From Phycisphaerae bacterium (lineage in GTDB: Bacteria > Planctomycetota > Phycisphaerae > Sedimentisphaerales > Anaerobacaceae): a stretch of 64,000 bases of DNA. Position numbers and translations under genes: made by a program. Shown one piece after another: positions 8,146 through 16,707 of the stretch; position 1 is the first letter of the stretch; the number at the start of each line of letters is the position of its first letter. The notes beneath the pieces are model-generated. The model searched no databases, was not told the DNA's origin, and saw only the letters and a list, made by a program, of their open reading frames with translations. Location: the NCBI GenBank assembly GCA_017993835.1, contig JAGOLX010000002.1:62001-126000 (forward strand), written 5' to 3'.

Positions 8146-8985
8146 TTATGCTTGGAGAGTGCTCTTTTTCTGGTCGTCCGAGAGCGATTCGTTCAGCGAG
8201 CCGGAACGGAAGCCCTGGAGGTCCGCGGTCACGTACCGGAAGCCTAAGCTCTTGAGCTTCTCGACGACCGTCGAGCGGACCGGCTCCTCGACGAGCTTGG
8301 CTACATCCTGCGGGCGGACCTCGATCCTCGCGATTGCGTCGTGATGTCGGACGCGGAACTCGACGAAGCCGAGCGACCGCAGGAAGTTCTCGGCCTGGTC
8401 GATTTGGCGGAGACGTTGCTCGGTCACCTCTAGGCCGTAGGGGATTCGCGACGCCAGGCACGGCGACGCCGGCTGATCGGCGGTCGGCAGACCCGCCTGT
8501 CTGCTCAGCTCGCGGATCTCGTCTTTGGTCAGTCCCGCGTCCGCCAGAGGCGAGCGGATGCCGAAAACCTTCATGGCCTTGTTGCCCGGCCGGAAGTCGT
8601 CCAGGTCGTCGTGGTTCGTGCCGAACACGACGTGCGGAAAGCCTCGCTCCTTCGCGACGTCGAGCAAGGTCCGACAGAGCTGTGACTTGCAGTGGAAGCA
8701 TCGGTCCGCGTCGTTGGCGGTGAAGTGCGGGTCGTCCATCTCGCCCGTCTCGACGACCATCAGCTCGACCCCGATGGCCTGGGCGGTCTTGCGGGCCCTC
8801 TCGTGCATGTTCTCGGGCTCCGCGGGACCGAGGCTGATGCAGGCCAGGACATTCTCCGGCCCGAGCGTATCGACCGCGGCCTTGAGCAGGAAACTACTGT
8901 CCACCCCGCCGGAATAGGCGATGACCACCCGGCCAAGGCCCTTCAGGATATCCTGGAGGTCTTTGTGTTTGTCTGCGAGGTTCAT
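8146..8985 (-). CDS. larE: ATP-dependent sacrificial sulfur transferase LarE
   Basis: A 279-residue PP-loop ATPase. LarE adenylates and thiolates the pyridinium dinucleotide precursor of the nickel-pincer cofactor, donating its own cysteine sulfur. The pyrophosphatase loop SGGVDSS is at residues 25-31, RCFHCK at 95-100, and the sacrificial Cys falls at residue 176 in PASPCLASRIPYG, the same number as in Lactiplantibacillus LarE. Length is normal for the family. No larA, larB or larC is visible here, so partners must be elsewhere or the protein feeds another enzyme. It starts 10 bp after the nucleotidyltransferase stop, so they are probably cotranscribed. Confidence 0.93.
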   Translation of the reverse strand: MNLADKHKDLQDILKGLGRVVIAYSGGVDSSFLLKAAVDTLGPENVLACISLGPAEPENMHERARKTAQAIGVELMVVETGEMDDPHFTANDADRCFHCKSQLCRTLLDVAKERGFPHVVFGTNHDDLDDFRPGNKAMKVFGIRSPLADAGLTKDEIRELSRQAGLPTADQPASPCLASRIPYGLEVTEQRLRQIDQAENFLRSLGFVEFRVRHHDAIARIEVRPQDVAKLVEEPVRSTVVEKLKSLGFRYVTADLQGFRSGSLNESLSDDQKKSTLQA

Positions 8986-8994
8986 ACCGATTTT

Positions 8995-9579
8995 CTACGT
9001 CCCTGCCTCCGCAATGGCTCGGTCCAAAAGCTCGTTCAGGCCAAGTTCCCTTGCCCAGCGGGTCAGGTACGCACGGTCGAGAGCTGGCCCCTGGACGCCG
9101 AGGACGCCCAAAACATCGCTCCACTGCCGTTCCGACGTGCCGCCGGTCATGGCGAACCATCGGAGTTTCAGCAGGACGATATCCTCGGGAGATACCACAT
9201 ACACGTCTCTGGGACTCATATCGCTCAACCTCATCCTGTTCCGACGGTCCAGGAGACGGCCCTCGAACTCGCCGGGACCCTGGATGAAAAGGTCGATCTT
9301 GAATGCCGTTTCGAGATGGATGATGTTGAAGCTGGCGCGGGACCTCAGTGCTTCCTCCATTGCGTCCCTGCTCACGTAGAACTCACCCTTGAGGACTTCG
9401 TAGAGCCTGTCCGCGCAGGGCGAAAAGGGTTCGACGGAGATATCCGCATCCCTCGTAAACCGGACGGTGCCGTAGAGAGCGCTTGCGACGGAGCCGCCGA
9501 TTGCGTAACGAATGCTCAGGTTATCGAGAACATCAGCCAGTCGCTCTATTACCTGTTCGTTCTCACGCTGGTCATCCAT
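8995..9579 (-). CDS. Nucleotidyltransferase (AbiEii/DUF6036-like), module 1
   Basis: A 194-residue protein with the minimal nucleotidyltransferase signature IGGSVASALYGTVRFTRDAD: the GGS loop followed by the Asp-x-Asp metal pair. A second acidic segment (FKIDLFIQG) supplies the third carboxylate. A C-terminal helical part carries SPEDIVLLKLRW, typical of AbiEii-like enzymes. Such proteins often act as toxins or tRNA/protein-modifying transferases, but no function is shown here. It overlaps the small upstream ORF by 8 bp, which implies translational coupling. Confidence 0.75.
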   Translation of the reverse strand: MDDQRENEQVIERLADVLDNLSIRYAIGGSVASALYGTVRFTRDADISVEPFSPCADRLYEVLKGEFYVSRDAMEEALRSRASFNIIHLETAFKIDLFIQGPGEFEGRLLDRRNRMRLSDMSPRDVYVVSPEDIVLLKLRWFAMTGGTSERQWSDVLGVLGVQGPALDRAYLTRWARELGLNELLDRAIAEAGT

Positions 9580-9838
9580 GGGGGGACGTTCCGTACACCT
9601 TGTCGAAAAGCTCCGGACCGAGATGCTGTATCGCCCAGAGCCGCCAGAGTTGTTCCTTGCTCGCGCGCGGGTGGCGCATCTTCAGGCCTGCCATCGCCAG
9701 ATGCTTGCCCATCTCGTATGTGTCGAAGATGAGCCTGAACTTGCGGGTTGGCGACATCCGCCGATAGATCTCGTACTGCACGCGCAGCACTTCGGGTGGC
9801 GTGTCAGTCTTGCTGCATTCTGGTCGCGATCGTGCCAT
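9572..9838 (-). CDS. Small partner protein of nucleotidyltransferase module 1
   Basis: About 88 residues starting at MARSRPECSKTD; an upstream ATG at 9922 lies in the R2 repeat and has no ribosome site. A GGAGG sits very close to the 9838 ATG. The core MSPTRKFRLIFDTYEMGKHL resembles the SPAERLGVIWELTAEL core of the second module at 13.6 kb, so the two are probably related. It overlaps the nucleotidyltransferase start by 8 bp. A cognate antitoxin or adaptor role is inference. Confidence 0.6.
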   Translation of the reverse strand: MARSRPECSKTDTPPEVLRVQYEIYRRMSPTRKFRLIFDTYEMGKHLAMAGLKMRHPRASKEQLWRLWAIQHLGPELFDKVYGTSPHG

Positions 9839-9913
9839 GCCTCCAGCATACCGCAAAACAAGCCTGCGGAGTAGTGAGAAGTGGGGGGTCGTGGGCGAAA
9901 CAGGCTGAAGGGC

Positions 9914-9986
9914 CGTTTGCATTGATGCCGTAAGGCGTTATCCTCTTCGCGGGGGGAAGATATGCTCTCACGAGCACACTACGAAC
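9914..9986. repeat. R2 repeat copy b
   Basis: This is the inverted orientation of R2: CGTTTGC..GATGCCGTAAGGCGTTATC, spacer, GAAGATATGCTCTCACGAGC, then ACTACGAAC. On the minus strand it begins 15 nt after the stop of the small ORF at 10001. Confidence 0.82.
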
Positions 9987-10000
9987 TGGCATTCCTCGCG

Positions 10001-10099
10001 TCATTGCCGAGTCAGCAGTTCCGCGTTGTCCACCCACATGACGAAGAACGGCTGCTCGGCGTCTCGCTTTTGCATGTAGACCAGGAACGGACTCTCCAT
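10001..10099 (-). CDS. Candidate 32-residue small protein after tRNA-Thr
   Basis: The reading frame starts MESPFLVYMQKRDAEQPFFV and ends LLTRQ. A GGGAGAAG ribosome site lies about 8 nt upstream of the ATG, and the composition is protein-like rather than random. It lies 35 bp downstream of the tRNA on the same strand and is followed by an R2 copy 15 bp after its stop, as for the other R2-linked genes. No family is recognised; it could instead be the end of a longer, decayed gene. Confidence 0.4.
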   Translation of the reverse strand: MESPFLVYMQKRDAEQPFFVMWVDNAELLTRQ

Positions 10100-10134
10100 A
10101 GACGCTTCTCCCAAGGTTCCGATAAAAGAGCGAA

Positions 10135-10206
10135 AGCCGATGGTGGGACTTGAACCCACAACCCCGGCTTTACGAAAGCCGTGCTCTACCGTTGAGCTAC
10201 ATCGGC
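10135..10206 (-). tRNA. tRNA-Thr (anticodon CGU)
   Basis: A 72-nt cloverleaf on the minus strand: acceptor GCCGATG/CATCGGC, D arm GCTC/GAGC, anticodon stem CGGCT/AGCCG with loop TTCGTAA (anticodon CGT, decoding ACG Thr), T arm GTGGG/CCCAC with loop TTCAAGT. The discriminator base is U and CCA is not encoded. A TATATT box lies 16 nt upstream and is a plausible -10. Confidence 0.96.
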
Positions 10207-10332
10207 GTGCGACAAACACGTAATATACCATATCGGCAGGTTGGAAGTAAAGCTTTGGCGGGGTCGAAAAAAGCGAAATCTCGCCCTTCGGTTTCGCTTC
10301 ACTTGGATGGGCCGGCCCGGTAGAGTGAGAAG

Positions 10333-10372
10333 GCCCCCGGTTTCCTGTCGGGCGTTACGACAGGGCGGGGGC
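10333..10372 (+). promoter_or_regulatory. Leader hairpin upstream of the P-type ATPase
   Basis: An outer stem GCCCCCG/CGGGGGC (10333-10339 with 10366-10372) encloses an inner perfect stem CCTGTCG/CGACAGG (10344-10350 with 10358-10364). It ends 63 nt before the start codon. It could be a structured leader or a terminator for read-through; no known riboswitch consensus was recognised. Confidence 0.4.
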
Positions 10373-10435
10373 TGTCCGGTCGCAGGGGGTGTCCGGCGGG
10401 ATGTGTCCATAGCCCTCCAGGATGGGGTTTGCACG

Positions 10436-13171
10436 ATGTCTGCGGCGAAAAACGATTGGCATACACGATCAGCAGAGGATGTACTTAAGGCATTATCGAC
10501 CTCCGAGAACGGCCTGACCGCGGTCGAGGCGGTCGCTCGCCTGAGCCGGTACGGTCCCAACGAGTTGCAGGAACAGGCGGGCAAGGGCCCGCTGCGGATG
10601 CTGCTGGAGCAGTTCACGCAGACGATGGTTCTGATCCTGATCGCCGCGGCGGTGGTCTCGGGACTGCTGGGCAAGGGGCTGGAGACGGTGGCCATCGCGG
10701 CCATCGTGGTCTTGTTCGGCGTGCTCGGTTTCGCGTCCGAATACCGTGCGGAACGAGCGATGGCGTCGCTCAGGCAACTGGCGGTGCCGGTGGTTCGGGT
10801 CCGCCGGGATGGCAGGGTCCAGGAGATCTCGGCACGCGACCTGGTGCCGGGCGATATCGTCGTGCTGGAGACCGGCAACTCGATTCCTGCGGACGCCCGC
10901 CTGATCGAGTGCGTCAACCTCCGCGTCCAGGAGGCCACGCTGACGGGCGAGTCGGAATCCGTCGAGAAGGCCACCGCGGCGCTTTCGGGCAACGATCTGC
11001 CCCTGGGCGACCGGCGGAACATGATCTACCTCGGGACCGCCGCCACCTACGGCCGCGGGACGGCGGTCGTCGTCGAGACCGGGATGCGAACCGAACTGGG
11101 CAAGATCGCCGGGATGATCCAGCAGGTTGTGTCCGAGCCAACACCCCTGCAGAAGCAGCTTGACCGCGTCGGCAAGACGCTGGCGGTCGTGGGCGTCGTC
11201 GTATCCGCACTGGTTATGCTCTTCGGGGTGCTCGGAGGCGAGTCGATTGGCACCATGTTCCTGACTGCGGTCAGTGTGGCGGTGGCGGTCGTGCCCGAGG
11301 GACTGCCTGCGGTCATTACGATCACCCTGGCCATCGGGGCACAGCGGATGCTGCGGCGCAATGCCCTGGTCCGCAAGCTGCCTGCGGTCGAGACGCTCGG
11401 CTCGGTGGACGTGATCTGCTCGGACAAGACCGGGACGCTCACGGAGAACCGCATGACGGTGACGGTGATCGACGTCGCAGGCGAGCGTCTCGATCTCACA
11501 GAGACTCTTCACAACCGCCAGCCCGAGGTCGCGGCGGGCCCGCAGGCACCGGCTTCAGCGGGTCCCATCTCCCCTGCGATTCGCCTGACGCTCGTTTCAG
11601 GAGCCCTGTGCAACGACGCGGCGCTCAAACCGAGCGCCGACGGCAACAGCCTCCACGCGATCGGCGACCCGACGGAGGGCGCCCTGGTGGTTGCGGCGGC
11701 CCAGGCGGGTCTGCTCAAGGACGATTTGCAGGCCGCCATGCCGCGAGTGGCCGAGTTTCCATTCGACTCGGATCGCAAGCGGATGACGACGGTTCACCGA
11801 ATGCCGACGTTGGGCGAACTTGTGTCGTCGCTGCCGTTGGCGGGTCGCGGCTACGCGGCCTTCGCCAAGGGGGCCATCGATGGCCTTCTCGAACTGGCGT
11901 CGCAGGTCTGGGCGGTCGACAAGGTCGAGCCCATGACCGTGGACTTCCGATCTCGCATCCTCGCTGCCGCAGAGGGAATGGCCAAGCAGGGCGTCCGTGT
12001 GCTGGGAATCGCGTTCCGTCCATTGGCGGAGGTCCCTGCCGATCTGGCGAAGGATCTGGAGCGGGACCTCATCTTTGTCGGGCTGGTCGGACTGATGGAC
12101 CCGCCTCGGGCGGCCGCCCGGACGGCTGTCGAGATGTGCCGGACAGCGGGGATTCGCCCGGTCATGATTACCGGAGACCACGCTCTGACCGCAACCGCCA
12201 TCGCACGGTACCTGACCATCGCGGACGACCCCAAGGTCGTGATCGGTAGCGAACTGAACGGGATGAGCGACGACGAACTGCAAACCGTCGCCGAACGCAC
12301 GAGCGTGTACGCGCGGGTGTCGCCCGAGGACAAACTGCGGATCGTCAACGCCCTGCAGAATCGCGGGCATGTGCTCGCGATGACAGGCGACGGCGTGAAC
12401 GACTCCCCGGCGCTAAAAAAGGCGGACATCGGCGTCGCGATGGGCATCACGGGAACGGATGTAGCCAAGGAAGCCTCCGCTATGGTGCTCCTGGACGACA
12501 ACTTCGCGACCATCGTCGCCGCGGTCCGGGAAGGGCGGATCATCTACGACAACCTGCTGCGGTTCATCAAGTTCTCGCTGGGCGGGAATCTGGGCAAGGT
12601 GCTCGTCATGCTCGCGGCGCCGCTGCTGGGGATCGCGGCGGCCCTGCGCCCTCTGCAACTGCTGTGGTTGAACCTGCTCACCGACGGGCTCATGGGCTTG
12701 GGCCTGGGCTTCGAGCCGGCGGAGACCGACGTGATGAATCGCCCGCCGCGGAGGCCCAACAGTCCGATCCTGGATCGGACCAACTGCGTGCACATCGGGT
12801 GGGTGGGCGTGCTGATCGGGGTCCTTTCGCTGGGTCTGGGTGCAGCCTGGTTCGACTCGCAGCGCCTTGAGGACACGACCTGGCAGACGATGCTCTTCGC
12901 ATCACTAGGCTTTGCACAGATCGGCCAGGCGCTCGGGTTGCGGGCCTGGGGTTACTCCATCTTCTCAGTCGGCGTCAATCCGATGATGGCGGCGGTGGCG
13001 CTGGTCACCCTCGTGCTCCAACTGCTGCCGATCTACGTGCCGGCGCTGGCCCGGTTCTTCAGCCTGACGCCCCTGTCCGGCTCGCAGTTGGCGCTGGCGA
13101 TGGCTGTGGGTGTGGTGACATTCATCGTGGTCCGCGGGGAGAAGGCAGTGCGCCAGGGAAGGGCGCGATAG
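10436..13171 (+). CDS. P2-type cation-transporting ATPase (Ca2+-ATPase-like)
   Basis: A 911-residue pump when started at the ATG at 10436 (AGGATGG upstream; the open frame extends further but encodes no domain). It has the actuator TGES loop (T170-G-E172), phosphorylated Asp in DKTGTLTEN (D330), KGA nucleotide site ([11 protein letters not shown]) and hinge [12 protein letters not shown] (D652). M4 carries PEGLPA and M6 carries NLLTDGLMG, as in SERCA/PMR-like P2 pumps, so calcium export is likely, though Na+ or Mn2+ cannot be excluded. An N-terminal cation-ATPase domain (residues 1-70) and a C-terminal group of four helices complete the normal family length. Confidence 0.9.
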   Translation: MSAAKNDWHTRSAEDVLKALSTSENGLTAVEAVARLSRYGPNELQEQAGKGPLRMLLEQFTQTMVLILIAAAVVSGLLGKGLETVAIAAIVVLFGVLGFASEYRAERAMASLRQLAVPVVRVRRDGRVQEISARDLVPGDIVVLETGNSIPADARLIECVNLRVQEATLTGESESVEKATAALSGNDLPLGDRRNMIYLGTAATYGRGTAVVVETGMRTELGKIAGMIQQVVSEPTPLQKQLDRVGKTLAVVGVVVSALVMLFGVLGGESIGTMFLTAVSVAVAVVPEGLPAVITITLAIGAQRMLRRNALVRKLPAVETLGSVDVICSDKTGTLTENRMTVTVIDVAGERLDLTETLHNRQPEVAAGPQAPASAGPISPAIRLTLVSGALCNDAALKPSADGNSLHAIGDPTEGALVVAAAQAGLLKDDLQAAMPRVAEFPFDSDRKRMTTVHRMPTLGELVSSLPLAGRGYAAFAKGAIDGLLELASQVWAVDKVEPMTVDFRSRILAAAEGMAKQGVRVLGIAFRPLAEVPADLAKDLERDLIFVGLVGLMDPPRAAARTAVEMCRTAGIRPVMITGDHALTATAIARYLTIADDPKVVIGSELNGMSDDELQTVAERTSVYARVSPEDKLRIVNALQNRGHVLAMTGDGVNDSPALKKADIGVAMGITGTDVAKEASAMVLLDDNFATIVAAVREGRIIYDNLLRFIKFSLGGNLGKVLVMLAAPLLGIAAALRPLQLLWLNLLTDGLMGLGLGFEPAETDVMNRPPRRPNSPILDRTNCVHIGWVGVLIGVLSLGLGAAWFDSQRLEDTTWQTMLFASLGFAQIGQALGLRAWGYSIFSVGVNPMMAAVALVTLVLQLLPIYVPALARFFSLTPLSGSQLALAMAVGVVTFIVVRGEKAVRQGRAR

Positions 13172-13188
13172 GAGACTGCGGATGTTGT

Positions 13189-13638
13189 CTATGGCTTGCC
13201 TTTCTCCAGTCGGTCCGCATCCAGGCGGTCCTTGTCTCGTCCGGTGGCACGCTTGTTCTTGACGAGATCCTCGTACGACAAGACGGGAATGCACAACCCA
13301 TCCACGTCTGCGGCGAGGTACTGCGGGTAGGCCGAACCAAAATCAACGCCGCTGATTGCTGTGATGATATCAATCCGTCGGGGCGCGACTCCGATCTGAA
13401 AGACGATTCCCGGCGTGACAAAAGTCCTCTCGTCGATTTCGTGGAGCGGGGCTCCGAAGGCGGCCAGCGAATGGTACACTCGCTTGGAATTCTCCAGGGA
13501 AGGTTCGACCCAAATGTCAATGTCGCCCGTTGCGCGCGGATACCCGTGTGCGCCCAAGGCGTAGGCGCCGACCAGCAGGAATCTAACTCCGTTGTCTAAC
13601 AAGACTTGCAACATGTCTCTGTAGTCGCTGTTGAGCAC
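13189..13638 (-). CDS. Nucleotidyltransferase (DUF6036-like), module 2
   Basis: A 149-residue minimal nucleotidyltransferase. The N-terminal stretch LLVGAYALGAHGYPRATGDI continues into DIW, giving the fold's metal-binding Asp pair (DID). IDIITAISGVDF supplies the next acidic strand, and PVLSYEDLVKNKRATGRDKD is the typical C-terminal helix. It overlaps the small upstream ORF by 56 bp and converges with the ATPase gene at 17 bp. Function unknown; toxin-like or tRNA-modifying roles are known in related families. Confidence 0.78.
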   Translation of the reverse strand: MLNSDYRDMLQVLLDNGVRFLLVGAYALGAHGYPRATGDIDIWVEPSLENSKRVYHSLAAFGAPLHEIDERTFVTPGIVFQIGVAPRRIDIITAISGVDFGSAYPQYLAADVDGLCIPVLSYEDLVKNKRATGRDKDRLDADRLEKGKP

Positions 13639-13780
13639 AGTCTTGTCCTCGCAAAGACCACAGTTCGGCGGTCAGTTCCCAGATCACACCCAGACGCTCG
13701 GCCGGGGAGGCATCTACGTAGTCGTTGTCTTCTTCAGTCAATTTCTTCAGGCAAACACAGTCTCTTCGGACCTTAGTCAT
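13583..13780 (-). CDS. Small partner protein of nucleotidyltransferase module 2
   Basis: 65 residues from MTKVRRDCVCLKKLTEED to the stop; the longer open frame upstream crosses the terminator at 13825 and is not credible. The core SPAERLGVIWELTAELWSL is similar to the small protein of module 1. It overlaps the nucleotidyltransferase by 56 bp, so the pair is likely translated together. Confidence 0.6.
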   Translation of the reverse strand: MTKVRRDCVCLKKLTEEDNDYVDASPAERLGVIWELTAELWSLRGQDCAQQRLQRHVASLVRQRS

Positions 13781-13817
13781 GATCCCATTGTACCATTGGT
13801 CCCAGACGCGGCCAATG

Positions 13818-13849
13818 AAAAAGCGCTGTGAGCCCAAGAGGTTCACAGC
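13818..13849 (-). terminator. Intrinsic terminator
   Basis: On the minus strand GCTGTGA (13849-13843) pairs with TCACAGC (13831-13825). It is followed by GC and a TTTTT run (13822-13818). It lies 27 nt after the stop of the PEP-CTERM-like remnant and would end the cupin transcript. Confidence 0.7.
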
Positions 13850-13875
13850 CCTGGAACATGCTTCGTGCAAGCCGA

Positions 13876-13950
13876 TTACGGCATGGTGCGTCGTCGCAGC
13901 CAGCCGACCAGGCCGGTGCCGAACATGCCCAGCACGATGGCAGCGGAAAG
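13876..13950 (-). pseudogene. PEP-CTERM-like sorting-tail remnant, in frame after the cupin stop
   Basis: Directly after the cupin TGA, the same frame runs 24 codons to TAA: a hydrophobic helix (AAIVLGMFGTGLVGWL) followed by RRR and a short end. This is the transmembrane-plus-arginine pattern of PEP-CTERM sorting signals; the PEP motif itself is not present. An intrinsic terminator follows. It is probably the 3' end of a lost exosortase-substrate gene, or a read-through tail. Confidence 0.6.
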
Positions 13951-14292
13951 TCAATCAAACCACTCGTCGGCGGGGTCGAACGGCGGGATGCAGATGTTGA
14001 CGATTCGCAGGTTGCCGACCGCGCGGTGACGGCAGAGCGGTTTGATGAGGGCCGTGCTGAACGGGCGGATGGGGACGCGGTCGCCGTCGAGCTCCAGGTA
14101 GCCTTCCCCTTCGAGGACCAGGTAGATCTCCGTGTGCTCTTTGTGGTAGTGGACCTTCGAGTCCCGCCGGATGTCGACGACGTGCACCGTGGCGGTCGAA
14201 TTCTTCGGCAGGGCGAACGCCCGTTTCGCGAAGCCGCACGGGCACTTCACCGCCTCGATGTCGTCGAAATGAGCCAGGATGTAATTGGTCAT
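13951..14292 (-). CDS. Single-domain cupin protein
   Basis: A 113-residue cupin_2 protein. Motif 1 is VHYHKEHTEIYLVLEGEG, supplying the His-x-His, His and Glu metal ligands; motif 2 lies around PLCRHRAVGNLRIVNICIP. There is no signal peptide, so it is cytoplasmic. Small cupins serve as isomerases, oxygenases or sensors; the substrate cannot be read from sequence. It starts 16 bp downstream of the DAACS symporter stop on the same strand (GAGG ribosome site), so cotranscription is likely. The frame continues after TGA into a membrane tail. Confidence 0.8.
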   Translation of the reverse strand: MTNYILAHFDDIEAVKCPCGFAKRAFALPKNSTATVHVVDIRRDSKVHYHKEHTEIYLVLEGEGYLELDGDRVPIRPFSTALIKPLCRHRAVGNLRIVNICIPPFDPADEWFD

Positions 14293-14308
14293 AGTGCCTC
14301 GCCGTGTG

Positions 14309-15655
14309 TCATGTGTCGTGTGTTTCGACCAGGCCTTGGTTGTGTGCCACCGCGTAGGTGCAGACGAGGTCGCTGGTGACGTTGTTCATCGTCTCGAACA
14401 TGTCGAGGATCGGGTTGATGCCCAGCGCCAGCGCGACGATCACCGCGACCTGATCGGCGGTCAGGCCCAGGTTCTCGAGGATGATGAACAGGAGCATGAG
14501 ACTGCCGCCGGGGACGCCGCCGGCGCCGATGGAGGCCAGCACGGTCGTGATGACCATCACGGCGAGCGAGCCGACCGTCAGATGGATCCCGAACATGTTG
14601 GCCGCCAGGATGGCGAACATGGGCAGGTGGACGCAGACGCCGTCCATGTTGATCGTGGCGCCCAGGGGCAGCGAGAAGCTCGCCAGTTCCCTGTGGACCT
14701 TGAGTTCGTCCTGGGCCGTCTTGATCGAGACCGGCAATGTCGCGGCGCTGCTGCGGGTGATGAATGCCATGATCATGGGCTCGCGGATGCGCCGGAACAC
14801 CTGGATCGGATTGTGGCGCGTCACCGCCCACAGCAGGAAGGAGTACACAGCGAAGATCATCGCCAGAATGCCGACGATCACGCCCAGCGTGACACTGACG
14901 TAGGGCCCGACGATGGCGGGGCCGTAGAGTCCGAAGTTCACGATGGTCAGGGCGAAGACCCCGATCGGCGAGTACTCCAGAATCCAGTCCACCAGCTTGA
15001 ACGTGGCGTCGAGCGCCGCCTGGATCAGGTCGCTCAACATCTGAAGCCGCCGGGTCCGCTCCGGGTCGCCGGTCTCCATGAGGACCCGCATGGCCAGGCC
15101 GAACAGGATGGCAAAGACGATGATGGGCAGGAAATTGCCGTCGGCCAGGGCCTCGAACGGATTGCGGAACAGGTTCAGCAGGATCTGGGAGAGCGTCCCC
15201 TGTGTGGGGACCCCGCCGGCAACCTCCGCCGCCTCGGCCGCCTTGAGGTCCTTCAGCTTCTCCCAGGCCCCCAGGTCGGCGCCGGCGCCTGGGTTGATGA
15301 CCATCGCCAGTCCCGTGCCCAGCACGGCGGCAAACAACGACGTCACGAGATACCATGCGATGACGCGGATGCCGATGTGCCCGAATCGTTTGATCGGCAG
15401 GCTCGACGCCCCGCCGATCAGCGAGAAGAAGATGATCGGCACCACGATCATCTTGAGCATCTGCACGAACACCTCGCCGAAAGGCATGATGTAGGGGATG
15501 ACCTTTTCTGCAGGCGTCGCTCCCGGCTCCGCGGCGCCGCCCGTCGCTCGGGACAGAGACCAGAACAGGATTCCGACCAAGGAGCCCGCGGCGAAGCCGA
15601 TGAAGATCCGCACGACCAAGGAGGTCTTGAAGTACCGCTGCACGATCATGCCCAT
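14309..15655 (-). CDS. Dicarboxylate/amino acid:cation symporter (DAACS family)
   Basis: 448 residues from the ATG at 15655 (GGAG about 7 nt upstream; the ATG at 15697 has no such site). DAACS hallmarks are the serine-rich re-entrant loop (TRSSAATLP), GATINMDGV in TM7 and MNNVTSDLVC in TM8, which form the substrate and sodium sites. It is an inner-membrane importer of glutamate, aspartate, C4-dicarboxylates or neutral amino acids. NMDGV replaces the usual NMDGT, so specificity may differ from the second copy at 16.7 kb. It pairs with the cupin gene downstream. Confidence 0.9.
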   Translation of the reverse strand: MGMIVQRYFKTSLVVRIFIGFAAGSLVGILFWSLSRATGGAAEPGATPAEKVIPYIMPFGEVFVQMLKMIVVPIIFFSLIGGASSLPIKRFGHIGIRVIAWYLVTSLFAAVLGTGLAMVINPGAGADLGAWEKLKDLKAAEAAEVAGGVPTQGTLSQILLNLFRNPFEALADGNFLPIIVFAILFGLAMRVLMETGDPERTRRLQMLSDLIQAALDATFKLVDWILEYSPIGVFALTIVNFGLYGPAIVGPYVSVTLGVIVGILAMIFAVYSFLLWAVTRHNPIQVFRRIREPMIMAFITRSSAATLPVSIKTAQDELKVHRELASFSLPLGATINMDGVCVHLPMFAILAANMFGIHLTVGSLAVMVITTVLASIGAGGVPGGSLMLLFIILENLGLTADQVAVIVALALGINPILDMFETMNNVTSDLVCTYAVAHNQGLVETHDT

Positions 15656-15829
15656 AGAGTCTCCAGCCTTTGGAATTGACGATCCAGCATCGACCAATTA
15701 CAATGGGAACTCTAGGTTGTGACCAACGAGTCCCCGGCGTCGTCTTCAGATCATAACGGTCATCTGGAGCGAAGTGAAGCGCTCGGGGGACGAATATGAA
15801 TATCGTCTCTGTTGTGTATGGGGGACCCC

Positions 15830-16633
15830 ATGGGCCACGAAGCGCACACGACCAGGCGGCCGGCGTTGTTTGCTTGCATGAGTTTCCTGTGGCTGGCCGG
15901 CGGTTGTCAACATACTCAGGTGTCGTCGGGGCCGCTGATCGGGATCACGAGTGATTACGGACCGGCGACAAAGGACAAGTCCGCGCAGACAAGCGCGCCG
16001 TTCAACTACGCCCAGGCCGTGGCGGACAACGGCGGGATCCCGGTCGTGCTGCCGACCATCGACGATGAGCGGGTCCTCAAGGTGTATATCGAGAAACTTG
16101 ACGGCCTCGTCCTTATCGGCGGCGACGATATTCCACCCAAGGTGTATGGCGAAGAACCCCATGAGACCGTCAAGCCCCTGACTCCCGAGCGATATGAGTT
16201 CGAACGTAAGCTTATCGCCCGTTGGCTCGCGAGCGGAAAGCCTGTGCTCGGTGTGTGTCTGGGCATGCAGTTCACCAACGTGGTTCGAGGAGGGACAATG
16301 ATCCAGGACATCCCGTCCGAGATCGGCAAGATGGTGGATCACCGCAAGTACCACCGTGTCCGGATCGATTCTGGCAGCAGTCTCGCGAGGATTCTGGGCG
16401 CCGAGGAGGCCTCCGTGCTATCGAGCCATCATCAGGCGGTGGATGGTCTGGGCAGGAATCTCCGCGTGATCGCCCGCAGCGAAGACGGGGTCGCAGAGGC
16501 CCTGGAACGGACGGATGGTGGGTTCGGGCTCTTCGTGCAATGGCATCCCGAGGCCATGACCGACCTGGCCCACCGTGACGCCATTTACGGCGCTCTGGTT
16601 CGCGCTTGTTCCACCTCGAAGCGGAGTCGGTGA
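15830..16633 (+). CDS. Lipoprotein class I glutamine amidotransferase (peptidase C26, PuuD-like)
   Basis: 267 residues from the ATG at 15830 (GGGGGA upstream). The fold is that of gamma-glutamyl-gamma-aminobutyrate hydrolases and related C26 enzymes: nucleophile in GVCLGMQ (C143) and the His-Glu pair in VQWHPEAM. Unusually for the family it begins with a signal and lipobox (FLWLAGGC, C26), so it is probably anchored outside the cytoplasm and would act on gamma-glutamyl peptides there. It is followed by a second DAACS importer, which would fit recovery of the released amino acid. Confidence 0.82.
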   Translation: MGHEAHTTRRPALFACMSFLWLAGGCQHTQVSSGPLIGITSDYGPATKDKSAQTSAPFNYAQAVADNGGIPVVLPTIDDERVLKVYIEKLDGLVLIGGDDIPPKVYGEEPHETVKPLTPERYEFERKLIARWLASGKPVLGVCLGMQFTNVVRGGTMIQDIPSEIGKMVDHRKYHRVRIDSGSSLARILGAEEASVLSSHHQAVDGLGRNLRVIARSEDGVAEALERTDGGFGLFVQWHPEAMTDLAHRDAIYGALVRACSTSKRSR

Positions 16634-16707
16634 ACAAACCTCTTTGACGACCGGCACGGTCCCCGGTATGATCTGGCCGGATCGTGAACCCCCAGCTCGG
16701 AGAGCCC

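Noticed and set aside
10333-10372. yybP-ykoY manganese riboswitch before the ATPase
   Set aside because: A P-type pump is a typical target, but I could not find the conserved core of that riboswitch; only a simple nested hairpin is present.
10241-10435. Extended N-terminus of the P-type ATPase
   Set aside because: These codons cover the leader hairpin, give Arg/Gly-rich sequence and match no ATPase; the ATG at 10436 gives the normal N-terminus.
14285-15679. Long plus-strand frames opposite the DAACS gene, and similar long frames at 23408-24958, 30696-32249, 32236-34065 and 43057-44877
   Set aside because: All mirror strong genes on the other strand, are rich in His/Arg/Asp/Gln, and show no domain.
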